64,000 nucleotides of DNA. It comes from Molossus alvarezi (lineage: Eukaryota; Chordata; Mammalia; Chiroptera; Molossidae). The stretch covers positions 92,496,501 through 92,560,500 of the forward strand of contig CM073886.1 in the NCBI GenBank assembly GCA_037176705.1, read 5' to 3'. Below the pieces are notes generated by a model that did no database searches, was not told the origin of the DNA, and saw only the letters and a list, made by a program, of their open reading frames with translations. The translations under genes and the position numbers were made by a program. This document shows, piece after piece, positions 22,661 to 34,150 of this stretch (position 1 is its first letter; every line of letters begins with the position of its first letter).

Positions 22661-22884
22661 CATCCTAAGAACAGAAATAATTTACTGAAGTGCTTTAAAC
22701 ATGAAGGGTCATGATCAGATAGAAATTTTCAAGGTCTCTTCAGCTGCCCATGAAAAACATGTTCTACGAAAAAGGGGCTTGAAGTTGTAGGCAAAAGTGG
22801 ATGCGTGCAGGAAACGAGCTCATCTTCATTTCTAAAGTTAGTAGAATAAACTGAAGAAGTGAGGCTTACTAGATTGGTAATGAC
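22661..22884. other. Unassigned short stretch
   Basis: Sequence between the L2 and MLT1 elements; nothing recognised. Confidence 0.4.
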
Positions 22885-23395
22885 TCAGCATGGTAGCTAG
22901 CCTCCAAGATGCTCCCTACTCCTTTACCCAATGATCCACACCACCCAGTATTCACATCTTTGTATAGTCCCCTCCCTGCTAAATGGGGCTGGCCCTGAGG
23001 GATAACTAAATATGACAGAGTGAGGCTACACAACTTCAAGTCCAGGTTACAAGAGGCCTTGCCACTTCTACCCTGGTGTTTTGAAACTTACCCCTAGAAC
23101 CCTGAGTCACTGTGTTAGAAGTCTTGCTAACTCTAAGCCCCAAATGCTAGAGAGATCACATGGGAAGACCACATGGAGAAGTTGTGAGACTACATAAAGA
23201 GAAAGATGTTCTACCAGCCCCCAGCTATTGCAGCCTCCAACCATTTGAGTCATCCTAGACCTGGGAACAGAGATAGGCTTTCCCACTGTGCCACGTCTAA
23301 ATTCCTAGCCCTCAAAACCAAAACAAAAGTAGTTGAAGCCACTAAGTTCAGGGGTAGTGTGCTAAGCAGTAGTAGATAACCGGAACACTCAGTGA
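22885..23395 (+). mobile_element. MLT1-type LTR (ERVL-MaLR)
   Basis: Reads as a near-complete old MaLR solo LTR: 'gtagctagcctccaagatgc', 'ggctggccctgagggataac', 'accatttgagtcatcctaga', 'ttgaagccactaagttcagg', ending 'agtagataaccggaacac'. No internal retroviral sequence is next to it. Confidence 0.8.
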
Positions 23396-24091
23396 AGACT
23401 TCCTGTTAGTGGGATTTCACCAACCAGGCATAGGTTCAGCATTAACTAGCTTGAAGGACAGAATATCTCAAGGTGACTTCTGCGTTTACAATCCCAGTTA
23501 GGATGAGCAAAATGAATCACTTTAATCAAAGAAACATGCAGCTGTTTCCATGTAGTTCTCAATCTAAATTGTTAAATTTTTATCTGCATGGTTTTTCCCC
23601 AGAAAAACTTTTATGGTACCTAAGCCCTTCAAGAAGCTGACAATGTGTTCAGTTACTGAGGAAACGGGATCACACGACACCTTCCTCTTCCAGCCCCTGA
23701 AGAAGTTCACAGCAGTATCTCCTAGTAGAGCATAAACTGGAATCAACATGATCTCTCAAGGATGAGTTAATTGTTTGCTCTGATGTTTATCAAAAAAAAA
23801 CTAATTGGAACTGTTATTTTAGGAATACTTGATGCCTGAACTCCTAATGCTTTCTATACACATCAAAGACTAAATTGTGATATCAGAGACCTTAAATTAT
23901 AAATGAAAATAGTAGCAAATGAAGTCCCCTTTTTAAATCATGAACAGAGTGACATAATAGATAAAGTAAATGAAAAAAAAATGGTTACATTTCATTGAAA
24001 CATGAGGACAGAACGAAGGCAAAAGAGCTCCACCATGACATGTCCAGTTCGTGAAGAGAATTCAAGCAGAGTTATTCTGGAAGCACTAATT
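23396..24091. other. Unassigned non-coding stretch
   Basis: No repeat or gene recognised. Confidence 0.45.
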
Positions 24092-24105
24092 AAATGGCAT
24101 CTTGG

Positions 24106-24365
24106 CCCTGGCCGGTTTGGCTCAGCGGTTAGAGCGTCGGCCTGCGGTCCTGAGAGACCCGGGTTCGGTTCCCGCTAAGGGCATGTACCTCAGTTGCAGT
24201 TTGTCCCCGGCCCTGGTTGGTCGTGCGGGTGGCAGCCACTCGATGTGTCCCTTCACGTCGATGTTTCTCTCTCTCTCTCTCTCTTCCTCTCTCTCCCTCC
24301 CACTCTACCTGAACAAAAAATGGAAAAATGTCCTCCGGTGAGGATAAAAAAAAATAAAATAAAAT
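24106..24365 (+). mobile_element. VES-type tRNA SINE, long-tail (A) type, with perfect 14-bp target duplication
   Basis: Target duplication 'aaatggcatcttgg' at 24092-24105 and 24366-24379. Head 'ccctggccggtttggctcag', A box 'tggctcagcggttagagcg', B box 'gggttcggttcc', 'gcatgtacctcagttgcag', 'ggtggcagccactcgatgtg', (TC)n, 'tcctccggtgagga' (24331-24344), and (AAAAT)n tail. CpGs are well preserved, so it is probably the youngest SINE in the window. Confidence 0.98.
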
Positions 24366-24659
24366 AAATGGCATCTTGGAAAGCCTATGTATCTGCAACA
24401 AATTCCACCTGTGATAAGCTTACGCCAGATTGTCGTGTAGCCCCACACTCTTAACCCTATAAAAAGGAAATGTTACAAAATTCTCAAAACTCTCAACTTA
24501 AGCTACTTCAACCCCCACCATGGAACATTGACACAAATGTTTGTATAGTCCATCTCTGGTTTGATTACTATGGGCTCTCCGAAGACCACCCTAGGCTTTA
24601 GACTGCTGGTCTATTGATAAAAGCCCATGCCAAGGATACAGCAATAGTAAGAGATCACC

Positions 24660-25050
24660 ATCCCAAAGACTCCCCATCATCTACAGAATGAATTTATGTT
24701 TTCTTAGTATGACACACAAAGCCTTCTATGATTTCACCTTTGCTTATACTTTCAATATCATTTCTTGTTATAACTTCTCTCATCACCACCACTCTTCCTT
24801 GCATACACACACACACACACACACACCCTCCAACAGTACTGAACTAGTTGCAGTTCCCTGAATGTATTATTCTGTTCCAGATTTCCCCAACTTTGTTTAT
24901 ATCCCTCTCCCAGTCTAGCATCTAGTGTGTTCTTTCCCTCTTACAACTCAGTTTAAGCATCACCTCTCCTGTGAAACTCTTTCTCTCTCCATCCCTCCAG
25001 GCAGACTCTGCCCATTCTATCCTTCAAACCCTCAGAAGTCCCATATATCA
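24660..25050 (+). mobile_element. L2 LINE fragment
   Basis: 'agactccccatcatctacag', 'acacacaaagccttctatga', 'tttaagcatcacctctcctg', 'tgaaactctttctctctcc' follow the L2 3'-region order. A (CA)n tract (24803-24826) interrupts it. Confidence 0.65.
24803..24826. repeat. (CA)n microsatellite
   Basis: About 12 AC units within the L2 fragment. Confidence 0.93.
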
Positions 25051-26394
25051 TTCTTTCATTTTGTCTCCCTACTCCTACTCAACTGAGTCATCTGGGGAGC
25101 AAATAACCTCATTTGATTATTTCCATGTCAGAACCCCTAAAACAGAGGCCCAGTCTCATAGAGAGAGACTGGGAGAAAGAACAATAGCCCCTCCAAATAA
25201 ATGGAAAAGATGGAAGAATTTTAGCTTTCAGAGACAATACTGTTGACCTCATTCTTGTGCAGAATAAATCATTTTCCATTTCCTGCCATCAACATCACTT
25301 TGTAAATGAATTCAACCAAAATAGCTACCCTCAAACCATAACATGACATCTATTAGACATATATTTTGATCGACTAGGAAATAAAACCATGCCACAGAAG
25401 TTTGGTGACCACAGAAGTATCCAGGCGATTTTACAGAACTCCCACAAAATGCAAAAAAAGACAATCTACAAAAGAACAACTAACCACTGTGCATGATTCC
25501 ATTCAGCGGGCATTCTAGAACAACATAAAACTCTGCTCCCAGATACTGTGAGTGTAGGCACATACATAGTATTTTATTGAGGAAATGTCCTTGAATTATT
25601 AAGAATTTTTAAGGTGGTCAAGACATCTGATAGGGATTAGAAACCCAAAATGCCAATCTGCTGAGTAAATAGAGAAGGTCAAGCTGCACATTTAGTAAGG
25701 AGAAATGAATGACAGTTATTCACCTCTATCTCTGGGAGCAAACTGAGGCTAAAAATAGCCTGAGAGGGCAAAGGAATACTTACTTAGGGTTGGCTTTAGT
25801 CTTCATCCACTTTAGGCAGTGGCTATTATTCCAGCTCCACAGGGATTCTAAAAATGTGAACATTTACAGATGATTTGCTCCTGAGTGGAAAATGCCTTAA
25901 AATGTTGAGTTCCATAGAAATTTTCAAAGTAACATTATAGTCATTCAACTTCCAGCTCAGCATTTAAATGCTGATTATGACAGCCATCATATAAAAATTA
26001 TGGTCCGTATTATTATCTACTCAATTCTTTCTATAACTGGCCACTTATTTTGATGGACACATAACCTCCAAGAAATGAATGAGGCAGAAAATAAAGTTCT
26101 AAATTGATAACTACCAGACACCTTTGTCAACTCAGAGAGCCCCTATTCCATTAAGGCCATTTAAAGTAGAGACTGAGCAAAGGCAGTATCTGGGAATTAG
26201 GAAACAGATCTTTGGGAAATGGAACAATTTCTGATTGAGCATCTGGAAGGGAAAATGAATAACTGGCTTCCCCTCTTTAATTCTAAATAGTGGGTGATGG
26301 TGCCCTGCTGAAAAGCGGGGAGACAAACAAATGATGTGACACCATATTAGTAGTCGCCTTCTTTTAAGCTGTTTGTTCTGAAATTTCTCAAATA
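25051..26394. other. Unassigned non-coding stretch
   Basis: Over 1.3 kb without a confident repeat. No coding signal. Confidence 0.45.
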
Positions 26395-27130
26395 TACCCA
26401 AAAGTTCAAAGAATGACCCACCTCCATAGACTCATCAGGAAACTTTAAGAATTAGGAACATTTCATCCTTTTAGTTTCATATATCCACTTTCCAGCCTTA
26501 TTTTCCTAGAGCAAATATCAGAGTTTATATCATTCCATCCATAAATACTTCAGAATATATCTCTAATGGATAAGAACATTTTAAAATAACAACAGTATTG
26601 TTTTCATAACCAATACAATTTATAATTATTCCTTAATAGCATCTAACCCCTATCCTTACTCACTTTATTCTGATTAGCTCAGAAATATTTTTTGGCATGG
26701 TTATTTGAATCAGTATCCCAACAAAATTGACACACTGTTTGGTTGCTATATTTTATAAGTCTTTTTTAATCTATAACATCTCCCCCTCTCACTCTTTTTT
26801 TTTTTCCATAACATTTGCTGAAGATTCTAGATTTGGCTGCTTGTACCCTCGTAGTTTATTTAAAATGATGCTCTATCCCTCAGATTTCCTATAAACTAGT
26901 AGCTTAGAAACTGGCATAGATTCAGATTTAAATATTTTGGCAAAAATGTTTCAAAGGAGCTGCTGTGAGTCACATCAGAGGCAGGTTACATCTGTCTGTC
27001 CCACTTTTAGTGATGTTAAGATCGATTAGTGGTTCAGATTATATCATCCTGAATCATCCATAAGAAAGTACCCCATTAACATTTCACATAATAATTTTAA
27101 CATCTAGACTACCTAGATCCATTCTTTCAT
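26395..27130. mobile_element. Degraded L1M-like non-coding sequence
   Basis: 'ccataaatacttcagaatat', 'aattattccttaatagcatc', 'ttttaatctataacatctcc' and 'ttttggcaaaaatg' match in order a familiar ancient L1-associated non-coding sequence. Strand and subfamily not certain. Confidence 0.4.
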
Positions 27131-28011
27131 TGGGGGTTGAAAATGGAATTACCCAAATATTTCACTTCTTCTCGTCTATTTTCTGCTATTCTTCTATTTT
27201 TTAAAAGAAGAAAAAGAAAGAAGCCCTTTCTCACAGAAACAGAAAAGCAGCCCCTAAACTCTAGGAGCTGGCCTGATACTCATGGCTGGACCTCAGTGTT
27301 CTCTTGTTAGGTATAAACAATCTCACAGAACATCAAGTCACCTTGTGATGTTGAAGTAAGATTAAAAAAACACCTCATAATGTTGTTTAATCACAGGCAA
27401 ACAACATCACTGTGTAGACCACAAAAAATCAAACATCCTCCTGTTCTAAACACTGTGAAAGACTGCTGCTTCCGTGATGATAGCTTTAACTTTACTCTAG
27501 CCTATCCTATAAGATTTATTAAATACCAAATCATATTATTATTTAAAGAAGTTTTATTAAAATACCCAATCACAGAATTATCTTCCCTTCCAATCTAGAG
27601 CAAAGCCCCATTTCTTTTAGTAAGCCCCAATATCACTTAACCACAGCCCAAATTCTTTAATATGTCCTTTCCAATACCCTATTTCTGAGATACCCCACAG
27701 TTCCCCAGAGTTCAGCTTCCTTCCCTGCAAAATGTAATAAATGTGACTGGTTAAATGTCAGGTCTACTCCTGGTGGTCTATGACTTGGGAATGTAGGTGC
27801 AGGGGAGGGACATTTACACCTATACAGTTATCATGAAATATAGTCTATACAGAAAAGACAGGATACACTCAATTCTTTCATTTTTATTATCACTCTACAG
27901 AAGAATGAGTTTTTGCTCTGGCAATATATGAAGGTAAACAACATGGTATACTTCTTCCTTTACAAAGTATCATTTGAATTCATAGATTTTCATTATTTCT
28001 AGCTATAGCAG
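27131..28011. other. Unassigned non-coding stretch
   Basis: Nothing recognised. Open frame 27380-27598 (72 codons) lacks features. Confidence 0.45.
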
Positions 28012-28012
28012 T

Positions 28013-28226
28013 CTCTCTTTGTTTTTTATAAATACATATATTTATTTTTTTAGAGAGAGAGGAAAGGAGAGAGAGATAGAAACATAGAACATCCATCGGC
28101 TGCCTCCTGCACACCCCCTACTGGGGATGGACCCACAACTCGGGCATGTGCCCTGACTAGGAATCGAACCAGGATCTCTCAGTCCATGGGACACTGCTCA
28201 ATCCACTGAGCCACACTGGTCAGGCT
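28013..28226 (-). mobile_element. VES-type tRNA SINE, type B
   Basis: Minus strand: 'gcctgaccagtgtggctcag', 'tggttcgattcctagtcagg', 'gcacatgcccgagttgtggg', 'gcagccgatggatgttctat', and an A/T-rich tail. Flanks 'ctctttgtttttt' and 'ctctttttgtttttt' suggest the target site. Confidence 0.92.
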
Positions 28227-28434
28227 CTTTTTGTTTTTAATGGAGCTGTGAGTACCTGGATGGTGACATGGTCCAGGATTATTAAGCTCACGTCCAGTTT
28301 CAGGGCCTGGCTGCAGCACTGGTACAGGAAACTCTCCTGCATGGTGGTACTGGACACCTTAGACCCCTGCATACCTCAGACAGAAGCCCCACCACCCTGG
28401 CTGGGTCCTGGCCCCTGAACCTGACATGACATTC
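28227..28434. other. Unassigned GC-richer stretch
   Basis: Locally GC-rich compared with its surroundings. The minus strand has a short stop-free stretch (roughly 28245-28340) but no domain I recognise. Could be a fragment of a processed pseudogene or an L1 UTR. Confidence 0.3.
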
Positions 28435-28603
28435 ATGATTTATGGCAGTCACTTTTTAATGCTCAAATATTCCCATCTTTGACTAGTAGGAGCCCCTTAA
28501 AGTTGAATCCTGTGTCCTATTGACATGACTCAAGAAGTGTTCAATTGTGTATACTTTCAGGCATAAGTATATGGCTCCATTATATTTTCTGCCTAAGACA
28601 AGT
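28435..28603. mobile_element. L1M-like non-coding fragment
   Basis: 'tttttaatgctcaaatattc', 'gtaggagccccttaaagttg', 'tcctgtgtcctattgacatg' belong to the same ancient L1-associated sequence as 26395-27130 and in the same orientation, so the two may be parts of one copy. Confidence 0.45.
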
Positions 28604-28624
28604 GTATTAGTCTGGTTTCAAACC

Positions 28625-28674
<50 letters not shown>

Positions 28675-29178
28675 TAAATAATTTTGCTGTAAGTAATCGA
28701 TTCATGAAGGCTGAAAAGTCCGAGATCTGCAGTTGGCTGGTGGTATAGTTCTAGTCCAATGGCCTAAGAACCAGGAGAACCAATGGTGTAAGCTCCAGTC
28801 TGAGTCTGAGTGCAAAGCAGAGGAAGACTGTTGTCCCAGCCTGAAGACAGGCAGAGAGAGAGAATTCTTTCTTTTTTTCCATAGAAAGCTTATTTTCATT
28901 TCATTTTACTTCAGATCTACTACCAACGGAAAACTATTATATTTTAAATATTCTTATAAATAAAATTCTTTCTTATTCAGCCTTTTACTACATTCAGGCC
29001 TTTAACCAATCGAACGGGGCCACCTCCGCTGGGAGGGCAATCTGCTCTACCAAATCTTCCGACTCAAATGTTAATGGCTTCCTGAAACCTCACAGACACG
29101 CCCAGGATTAATGGTTAAGCAAATATCTGAGCACCCCATGGCCCAGTCAAGTTGACACAAAGTTAATCATCACAACAA
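28604..29178 (-). mobile_element. MLT2-like ERVL LTR, antisense, interrupted by (GA)n
   Basis: Starts 'tgtattagtctggtttc' and ends 'agttaatcatcacaac', the inverted ends of an ERVL LTR. Interior order fits: 'ggctgaaaagtccgagatct', 'caatggtgtaagctcc', 'ggagggcaatctgctctac', 'cctcacagacacgcccagg', 'catggcccagtcaagttgac'. A (GA)n tract at 28628-28668 replaces part of the first 60 bp. Confidence 0.8.
28628..28668. repeat. (GA)n microsatellite
   Basis: About 20 uninterrupted AG units inside the MLT2-like LTR. Confidence 0.97.
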
Positions 29179-30919
29179 ATTAGCCATTTCTCTATAATAT
29201 TCACTTTAAGCAAGAAATTAAAATGGTGATATCTTGCCTAAAGACGGGCTGTAGACTGTACCGAGGGACAGGCAGTCATGTGTGAGAACATCGTGGGTAG
29301 TTTCTGTTACCGTACACTTTTAAGAATGGAGGAAGTAGAACGGAGTTTCAAGGAAGAGCCATAAAATATAATTAGAGAAATTAAAAAATGTGTCCATCAA
29401 GGGAATATTAAGGAACTTACTAAAAAAGAAAAATCTAAAAAACTCTTTTGTGACTATCCTTAAATAAGAAAATAACTTTCCAAAGAGAGATGGTGGGCAG
29501 TCAGCACCGTGTTACAAAACACTCCACTAGAGAAAAGAGACTCAAGCAAGAGATATTTGGCTACACCTGGGGAATGTCAAAATCACCCAGTCTTAGTTAT
29601 CTAGAAGTGGCCTGTTCAAGTCTGGAGACTAGCTCGGGATGATTCAGGAATTTACCTAAATGCCAGATCACAAGCCACCTAAAGGTACTTTTAGGAATGT
29701 AGCTCTCTGTTGTTTAATTCAAATAATTCCTCTCCAGGTGACCCTGTGGAAAGTAGATAAGCCTCCCTGTAATCCATCCCAAAAGGCTCCATGAAGCTGG
29801 TTTACAGCTGCCTTTAAACAGAGAGGAGGGGGCCGTGGGGTGGCCCATTGCTCCCTGTTTGGGGAGGCAGGACAGCAGGGCAGAGACCACTCTGCATGTG
29901 AATAGAAGCAACAATCCCTCCAGGGGCTAAAGGACCCTAGATCATTCCATCTTCTTCCTCCAGAAGCCTCCTACAGCCTCTAGAACCCACTCTTCTTTCC
30001 AGGGGTGAGAATAGGAGCAAAACAATTTGATTTAGTCATTGTGGGGACTGCTCAGCTCTCCACAGACTGCAGAATAAACAGGTGCCTGTGTCACCTGAGG
30101 TCAAATAAGGCAGACTAGACATAAACACGCGGCTCACAGGGACTAACTGGGGCCTCAGTCATCCAGGAAGAGGAAGTAGTAACAGGACACTGAGAATAAT
30201 CCCTTTCTTCTAATTTAGCAGCTGGAACTCGGGAGTTGGGTAGCAAGGGGGAAGCACTGACAAGAATAACCGTCTAAAAGGAGGATTTCCTCAAGAAAGG
30301 GTGACACCAGGACAGTGGGACTGTGCTTTCATGAGCCAAGAGAGCAGGATGGAGAAATTTCACACAATGTAGCCGAGGAAATTACTCCAACAGCCTTAAT
30401 AAAGCTACAAATGCTTTGTTTTCTCATCCCCTTCTAAGCCCAGAAGCTACTTTCTATTTCCATACTTTTTTTTCTCTTTGATTGATAAGAAGGGAAAGCA
30501 AGGTAAAAGTAGACTGTTTCTTTAATAAATTGTTTGACTACGCTTCACCAAGCCCAGATTAGATGTTGAAATTCTTCTAGAGTCCATTTCTCTTCCCCAG
30601 TTATCTGTTGCTTCCATCCTGTATATTTAGATGTTCAACACGAAGAAAACAGGTTTGATTCAAATACACTCTCTTATTGCATAACCAAATGGGGCCAATT
30701 AGTGCTATTTCTCAGCGGCACTCTGATGAGTCAGTGCATTTAAGTTACCACAAATCCTCTGGATGAAGTGGTTACTCAGAGACTGATTCAGGCAAAATCC
30801 TGAATCCAGCATCTGCATCCTTTATCCTGATTCTTATCCTGTGAAAAATGTTTGGCAAAGGGGAAAGCCCTGAAAGCTGTTTTCCAGTTTTCAAGCACGT
30901 GTCTATAGTGTGCTGAATG
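29179..30919. other. Unassigned non-coding stretch
   Basis: About 1.7 kb without a repeat I can name. No promoter-like CpG cluster and no coding signal. Confidence 0.45.
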
Positions 30920-31395
30920 GTGGTCCACAGGAAGGAAAAAAAAAGTCCTCATCCTAATCTCTGGATCTTGTAAATATTACTTTACATGACAAAAGAGTGA
31001 ATAATAACCTCATGTGGCAAAATAAGTACTTAAGGTAAAGGTGTTGAGAGGAGCACCCCTCCAGATTGCCCAGCTGGGCCCTAAAAGGAAGTACGCACAC
31101 CCCTGCGGGCAGCGGTAGCGGGCACTGGAACAGACACACAGAGACACACGGAAGACGGAACGTGAAGGCAGGGGCAGACTGCAGTGCTGAGGCCACTGGG
31201 CAAGGGGGCAAGGGAGCCAGCAGCCTCCAGAGTGAGACTAGGCAAGGAGCAAATTCTCCTGTAGGAGGGCCCACGACCCTGCTGATGCCGTTATTTTGAA
31301 CTTCTGGGCTCCAGAACAGGGAAGGAATAGATTTCTGTTGTTTTAAGCCATCAAGTCTGCGGTAATTTGTCACAGCAGCCACAGGAAATCAATAC
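30920..31395 (+). mobile_element. MLT1-like LTR (ERVL-MaLR)
   Basis: 'tcctaatctctggatcttgt', 'aaatattactttacatgaca', 'ggcaaggagcaaattctcct', 'ttttgaacttctgggctcca', 'ttgttttaagccatcaagtc', 'ggtaatttgtcacagcagcc' follow the MLT1 order. The open frame on the minus strand here (30954-31382) is incidental. Confidence 0.75.
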
Positions 31396-31819
31396 GTATT
31401 GTCTGTCCAAACCATGTTGTCTTCTATAGAGTATCCCAGGATAAAGGACTGGGCCTAAATTGCATGTCTGTACTAGGTAACCAAGACCTCCAGCTATAGC
31501 TAAAGGGAATCAAAAGAAGACACTGAGCCAAATGAGCCCATCAGAGTCTCCCTCTCAAGACACATAAAAACCATTGTTAGACCATGTTGGACACCAGAGC
31601 TATAGGGTCACATAGGTTTGAGGCTACAGTTGGGCTCATGACCAGCCAAAGTCATTTCCAAACAAGTTACACGGTAGTTAAGACTCCTATATACTTCTCC
31701 CTAGGAAAACAAATGAAAACCTCAGAAATGTAAAATCGATTTCCTGACACTGAACATAAACCAAGTATAAGAGTCTATCTAATCATTAAATATAAGGCAG
31801 CATGAAAATAGTACAGGCT
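31396..31819. other. Unassigned non-coding stretch
   Basis: Nothing recognised. Confidence 0.4.
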
Positions 31820-31974
31820 GCCCTGGCCAGTTTGCTCAGTGGTTAGAGTGTCAGCCCAAGGACCAAAGAGTCACAGGTTTGATTCCAGTCAAGGGCACGT
31901 ACCTCGGTTGTGGTTCAGGCCCTGGCCCTGGACAGAGTCAAGCAGGAGGCAACCAGTCAAGACACATCGATGTT

Positions 31975-32027
<53 letters not shown>

Positions 32028-32098
32028 TCCCCACTCCCACTCTATCTAAAGATACATGGAAAAATAAATGTCCTAGGTTGAAGATTATAAAAGAAAAT
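31820..32098 (+). mobile_element. VES-type tRNA SINE, long-tail (A) type, with expanded (TC)n
   Basis: 'gccctggccagtttgctcag', A box 'ctcagtggttagagtg', B box 'caggtttgattcc', 'aagggcacgtacctcggttg', 'acatcgatgtttctttc', an expanded (TC)n at 31977-32024, 'tcctaggttgaaga' and an A-rich tail. Flanking 'gaaaatagta' and 'gaaaatagca' look like the target duplication. Confidence 0.95.
31977..32024. repeat. (TC)n microsatellite in SINE
   Basis: About 24 TC units, an expansion of the SINE's own CT-rich region. Confidence 0.97.
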
Positions 32099-32099
32099 A

Positions 32100-33057
32100 G
32101 CATGGACCTAGGAGACAGAGTTCTGGACTCCAGTTCTGGGCTGACCTTGGCAGGGGACTTAGCCTCCCCAAGGCTGTTTTCTCCCCTGTATAAGGAGGTT
32201 GAACCTGTTCACCACAATACTTTCTATGATTATTACCCACGTTGCTGGTTTTTCTTTTCTGTAGGTTCTGTTATAAAAGCTGCTTCTCCCTCTCACTTTC
32301 CTAAGAGAATTGTGGCTCTGGGAAAGCAGCTGGCTAAGTTTCACTTGCAAAGCACTTCTGAACACACAGAAAAGCATGCGGCTCCCCTGGCAGAGAAATG
32401 TGTGATGGCTGATTTGCACCTTGCTGACTAGACCATGGGCAAGTGGGAGTTGTACTGGGTGTGGCACTGAAGGCTAGCAGGCATTCTCTTCCTCTTAGCT
32501 CGGGGGTGTTTTCGTATGCTTGTTTAGTAAACCTATTTCTATTCAGGGGTTCAGTCACCAAGAGAATGTGGCACCACACCACTAAATAGTGTGTGAAATT
32601 CACACTGCAGCTGTAAACCCCACTCCTTTAGACTGAGCAAGCCAACTTCTCATCAGAGACTTTTAAAGGTGAGGTGAAATGCAGATAGCAAATGCCAGGC
32701 TGTGTGTATCTTCAGCAACGTATACATGTTTGAACTGAGCTTACCATGACTGCAGGTTAAACTAAAGTTCCGTGCAAGGGAATCTCTGGGTAGCAACCTT
32801 ACTGGGAAGGTATCTAAGCCAGTGTTCATCTTCACTGACCCCTTTCTGCAGCTCTCCTGGCTTCCCATTAGATGAGGATTGGGTGGTAGTGAGCTAGGCA
32901 GTAGTAGGTCATTCCCTGCCCACACTCAGAATTGTAAACAGCTTTAAGTGAGTACCCAGATCTTAGTTTATAATATCATTCACCAATGAAGAAAACCAAG
33001 GCTCTTTGGAGAAATGACTGATTCTAGGACTGAGGCAGGAAATACATAAAAGGAGCC
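32100..33057. other. Unassigned non-coding stretch
   Basis: No clear repeats. The 173-codon open frame ending at 32431 starts inside the SINE's CT tract (poly-Ser/Leu) and runs on by chance. Confidence 0.45.
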
Positions 33058-33232
33058 TGTAAAATATGAAGAACAGAATAGGGAATATAGTCAATAACAT
33101 TATAATAACCATGTATGGTGTCAGATGAGTTGGGGGGCAAACGCTTCATAAATTATGTCTAATCACTGGGTTGTATACCTGAAACTAATATAACATTGAA
33201 TGTTAACTGTAATTGAAAAATAAAAAATTACT
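33058..33232 (+). mobile_element. L1/HAL1-type 3'-end fragment
   Basis: 'agggaatatagtcaataaca', 'taataaccatgtatggtgtc', 'tgtatacctgaaactaatat', 'tgttaactgtaattgaaaaa' is the widespread carnivore/bat L1-HAL1 3' UTR ending. Related ends lie at 37535-37725, 47990-48085 and (antisense) 53226-53325. Confidence 0.8.
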
Positions 33233-33254
33233 TTTGAAGATGAGCCTATAGCTT

Positions 33255-34150
33255 CTTGTATTTCTAGAAGTAAAGAAGTTCTCCAAAAATACCCACCTTT
33301 AAACTACAATGATGGGATTATTTCAACAGGGCATGGAGCCAACTGAAAGCGCTCCAAATGGCTAAAGGTAGAACACTTTGAGCAACAAAATAAAGTGGTA
33401 TGGATTTATAACTCAAAGAGTAAAGTCTATGTATCCATATTTATGTGGATCAATGACTAAATAAATAAGTAAATGGCAGAGAAGAAACAAATCTCCCAAG
33501 CAGAATTCCAAATAATTTATGTAGATCCTCCTCCCTCAAGGAGGTGAAGTACAACACCCCACTCCTTAAGTGTGGGCTACTTACAGTGCCTTTCTTCCAA
33601 AGAGTATAGGAAAGGAAAAAGAATACTTCTATATAGTGGAGAAAGCTGACAAGCACACACTACTTCAGAGAGGTGGTCAAGGTTCCCATCAACAGTGAGG
33701 TCATGTTCACAGTGTGTGATAAGAACAGCACATTATCTTTGGGGTCTTCCTCCCCAAAATACTCCAGTGTAATTATGAAAAACACATCAGACCGATGCCA
33801 ACAGAGGAACATTCTGCAAAACACCTGAGCTGTACTCCTCAAACTCTCCAAGTCATCAAAAACAAGCACCACCTGAGATTCTGCCTCCTCCAAGAGGAGC
33901 CTAAGAGACATGACAACTAAGTGTCTTGTGGTCTCCTGGATGGGATCTTGGGAAAAATCTGGGAAATCAGAATAAAGTATGGACTTCAGGTAGTGACAAT
34001 GTACCACTATGGGTTCATTAGTTGTGATAAATGCACTATATTGATGTAAGACGTTAATAATAAAGGACAGTGAGTGTGGGGTAGTGAGACTCTGTACCAT
34101 CTGCGATTTTTCCGTATACCAAAAAATATTCTAAAATTAAGTACTTACAA
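33255..34150 (+). mobile_element. L1M-type 3' UTR, long copy
   Basis: About 900 bp in order: 'catggagccaactgaaagcg', 'attccaaataatttatgtag', 'ccactccttaagtgtgggct', 'tgagctgtactcctcaaact', 'agcctaagagacatgacaac', 'gaataaagtatggacttcag', 'aaaaaatattctaaaattaa'. This is the 3' UTR of an ancient L1M. A 146-codon minus-strand open frame (33660-34100) is antisense to it and not a gene. Confidence 0.85.

Noticed and set aside
28227..28434. Processed pseudogene fragment
   Set aside because: Short stop-free stretch on the minus strand, but I recognise no protein family and see no poly(A) or target duplication.
31910..32431. 173-codon plus-strand open frame with a Ser/Leu-rich start
   Set aside because: Its start is the SINE's (TC)n tract; the rest is unrelated downstream sequence that happens to lack stops.
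33660..34100. 146-codon minus-strand open frame
   Set aside because: Lies wholly within, and antisense to, an L1M 3' UTR (33255-34150).
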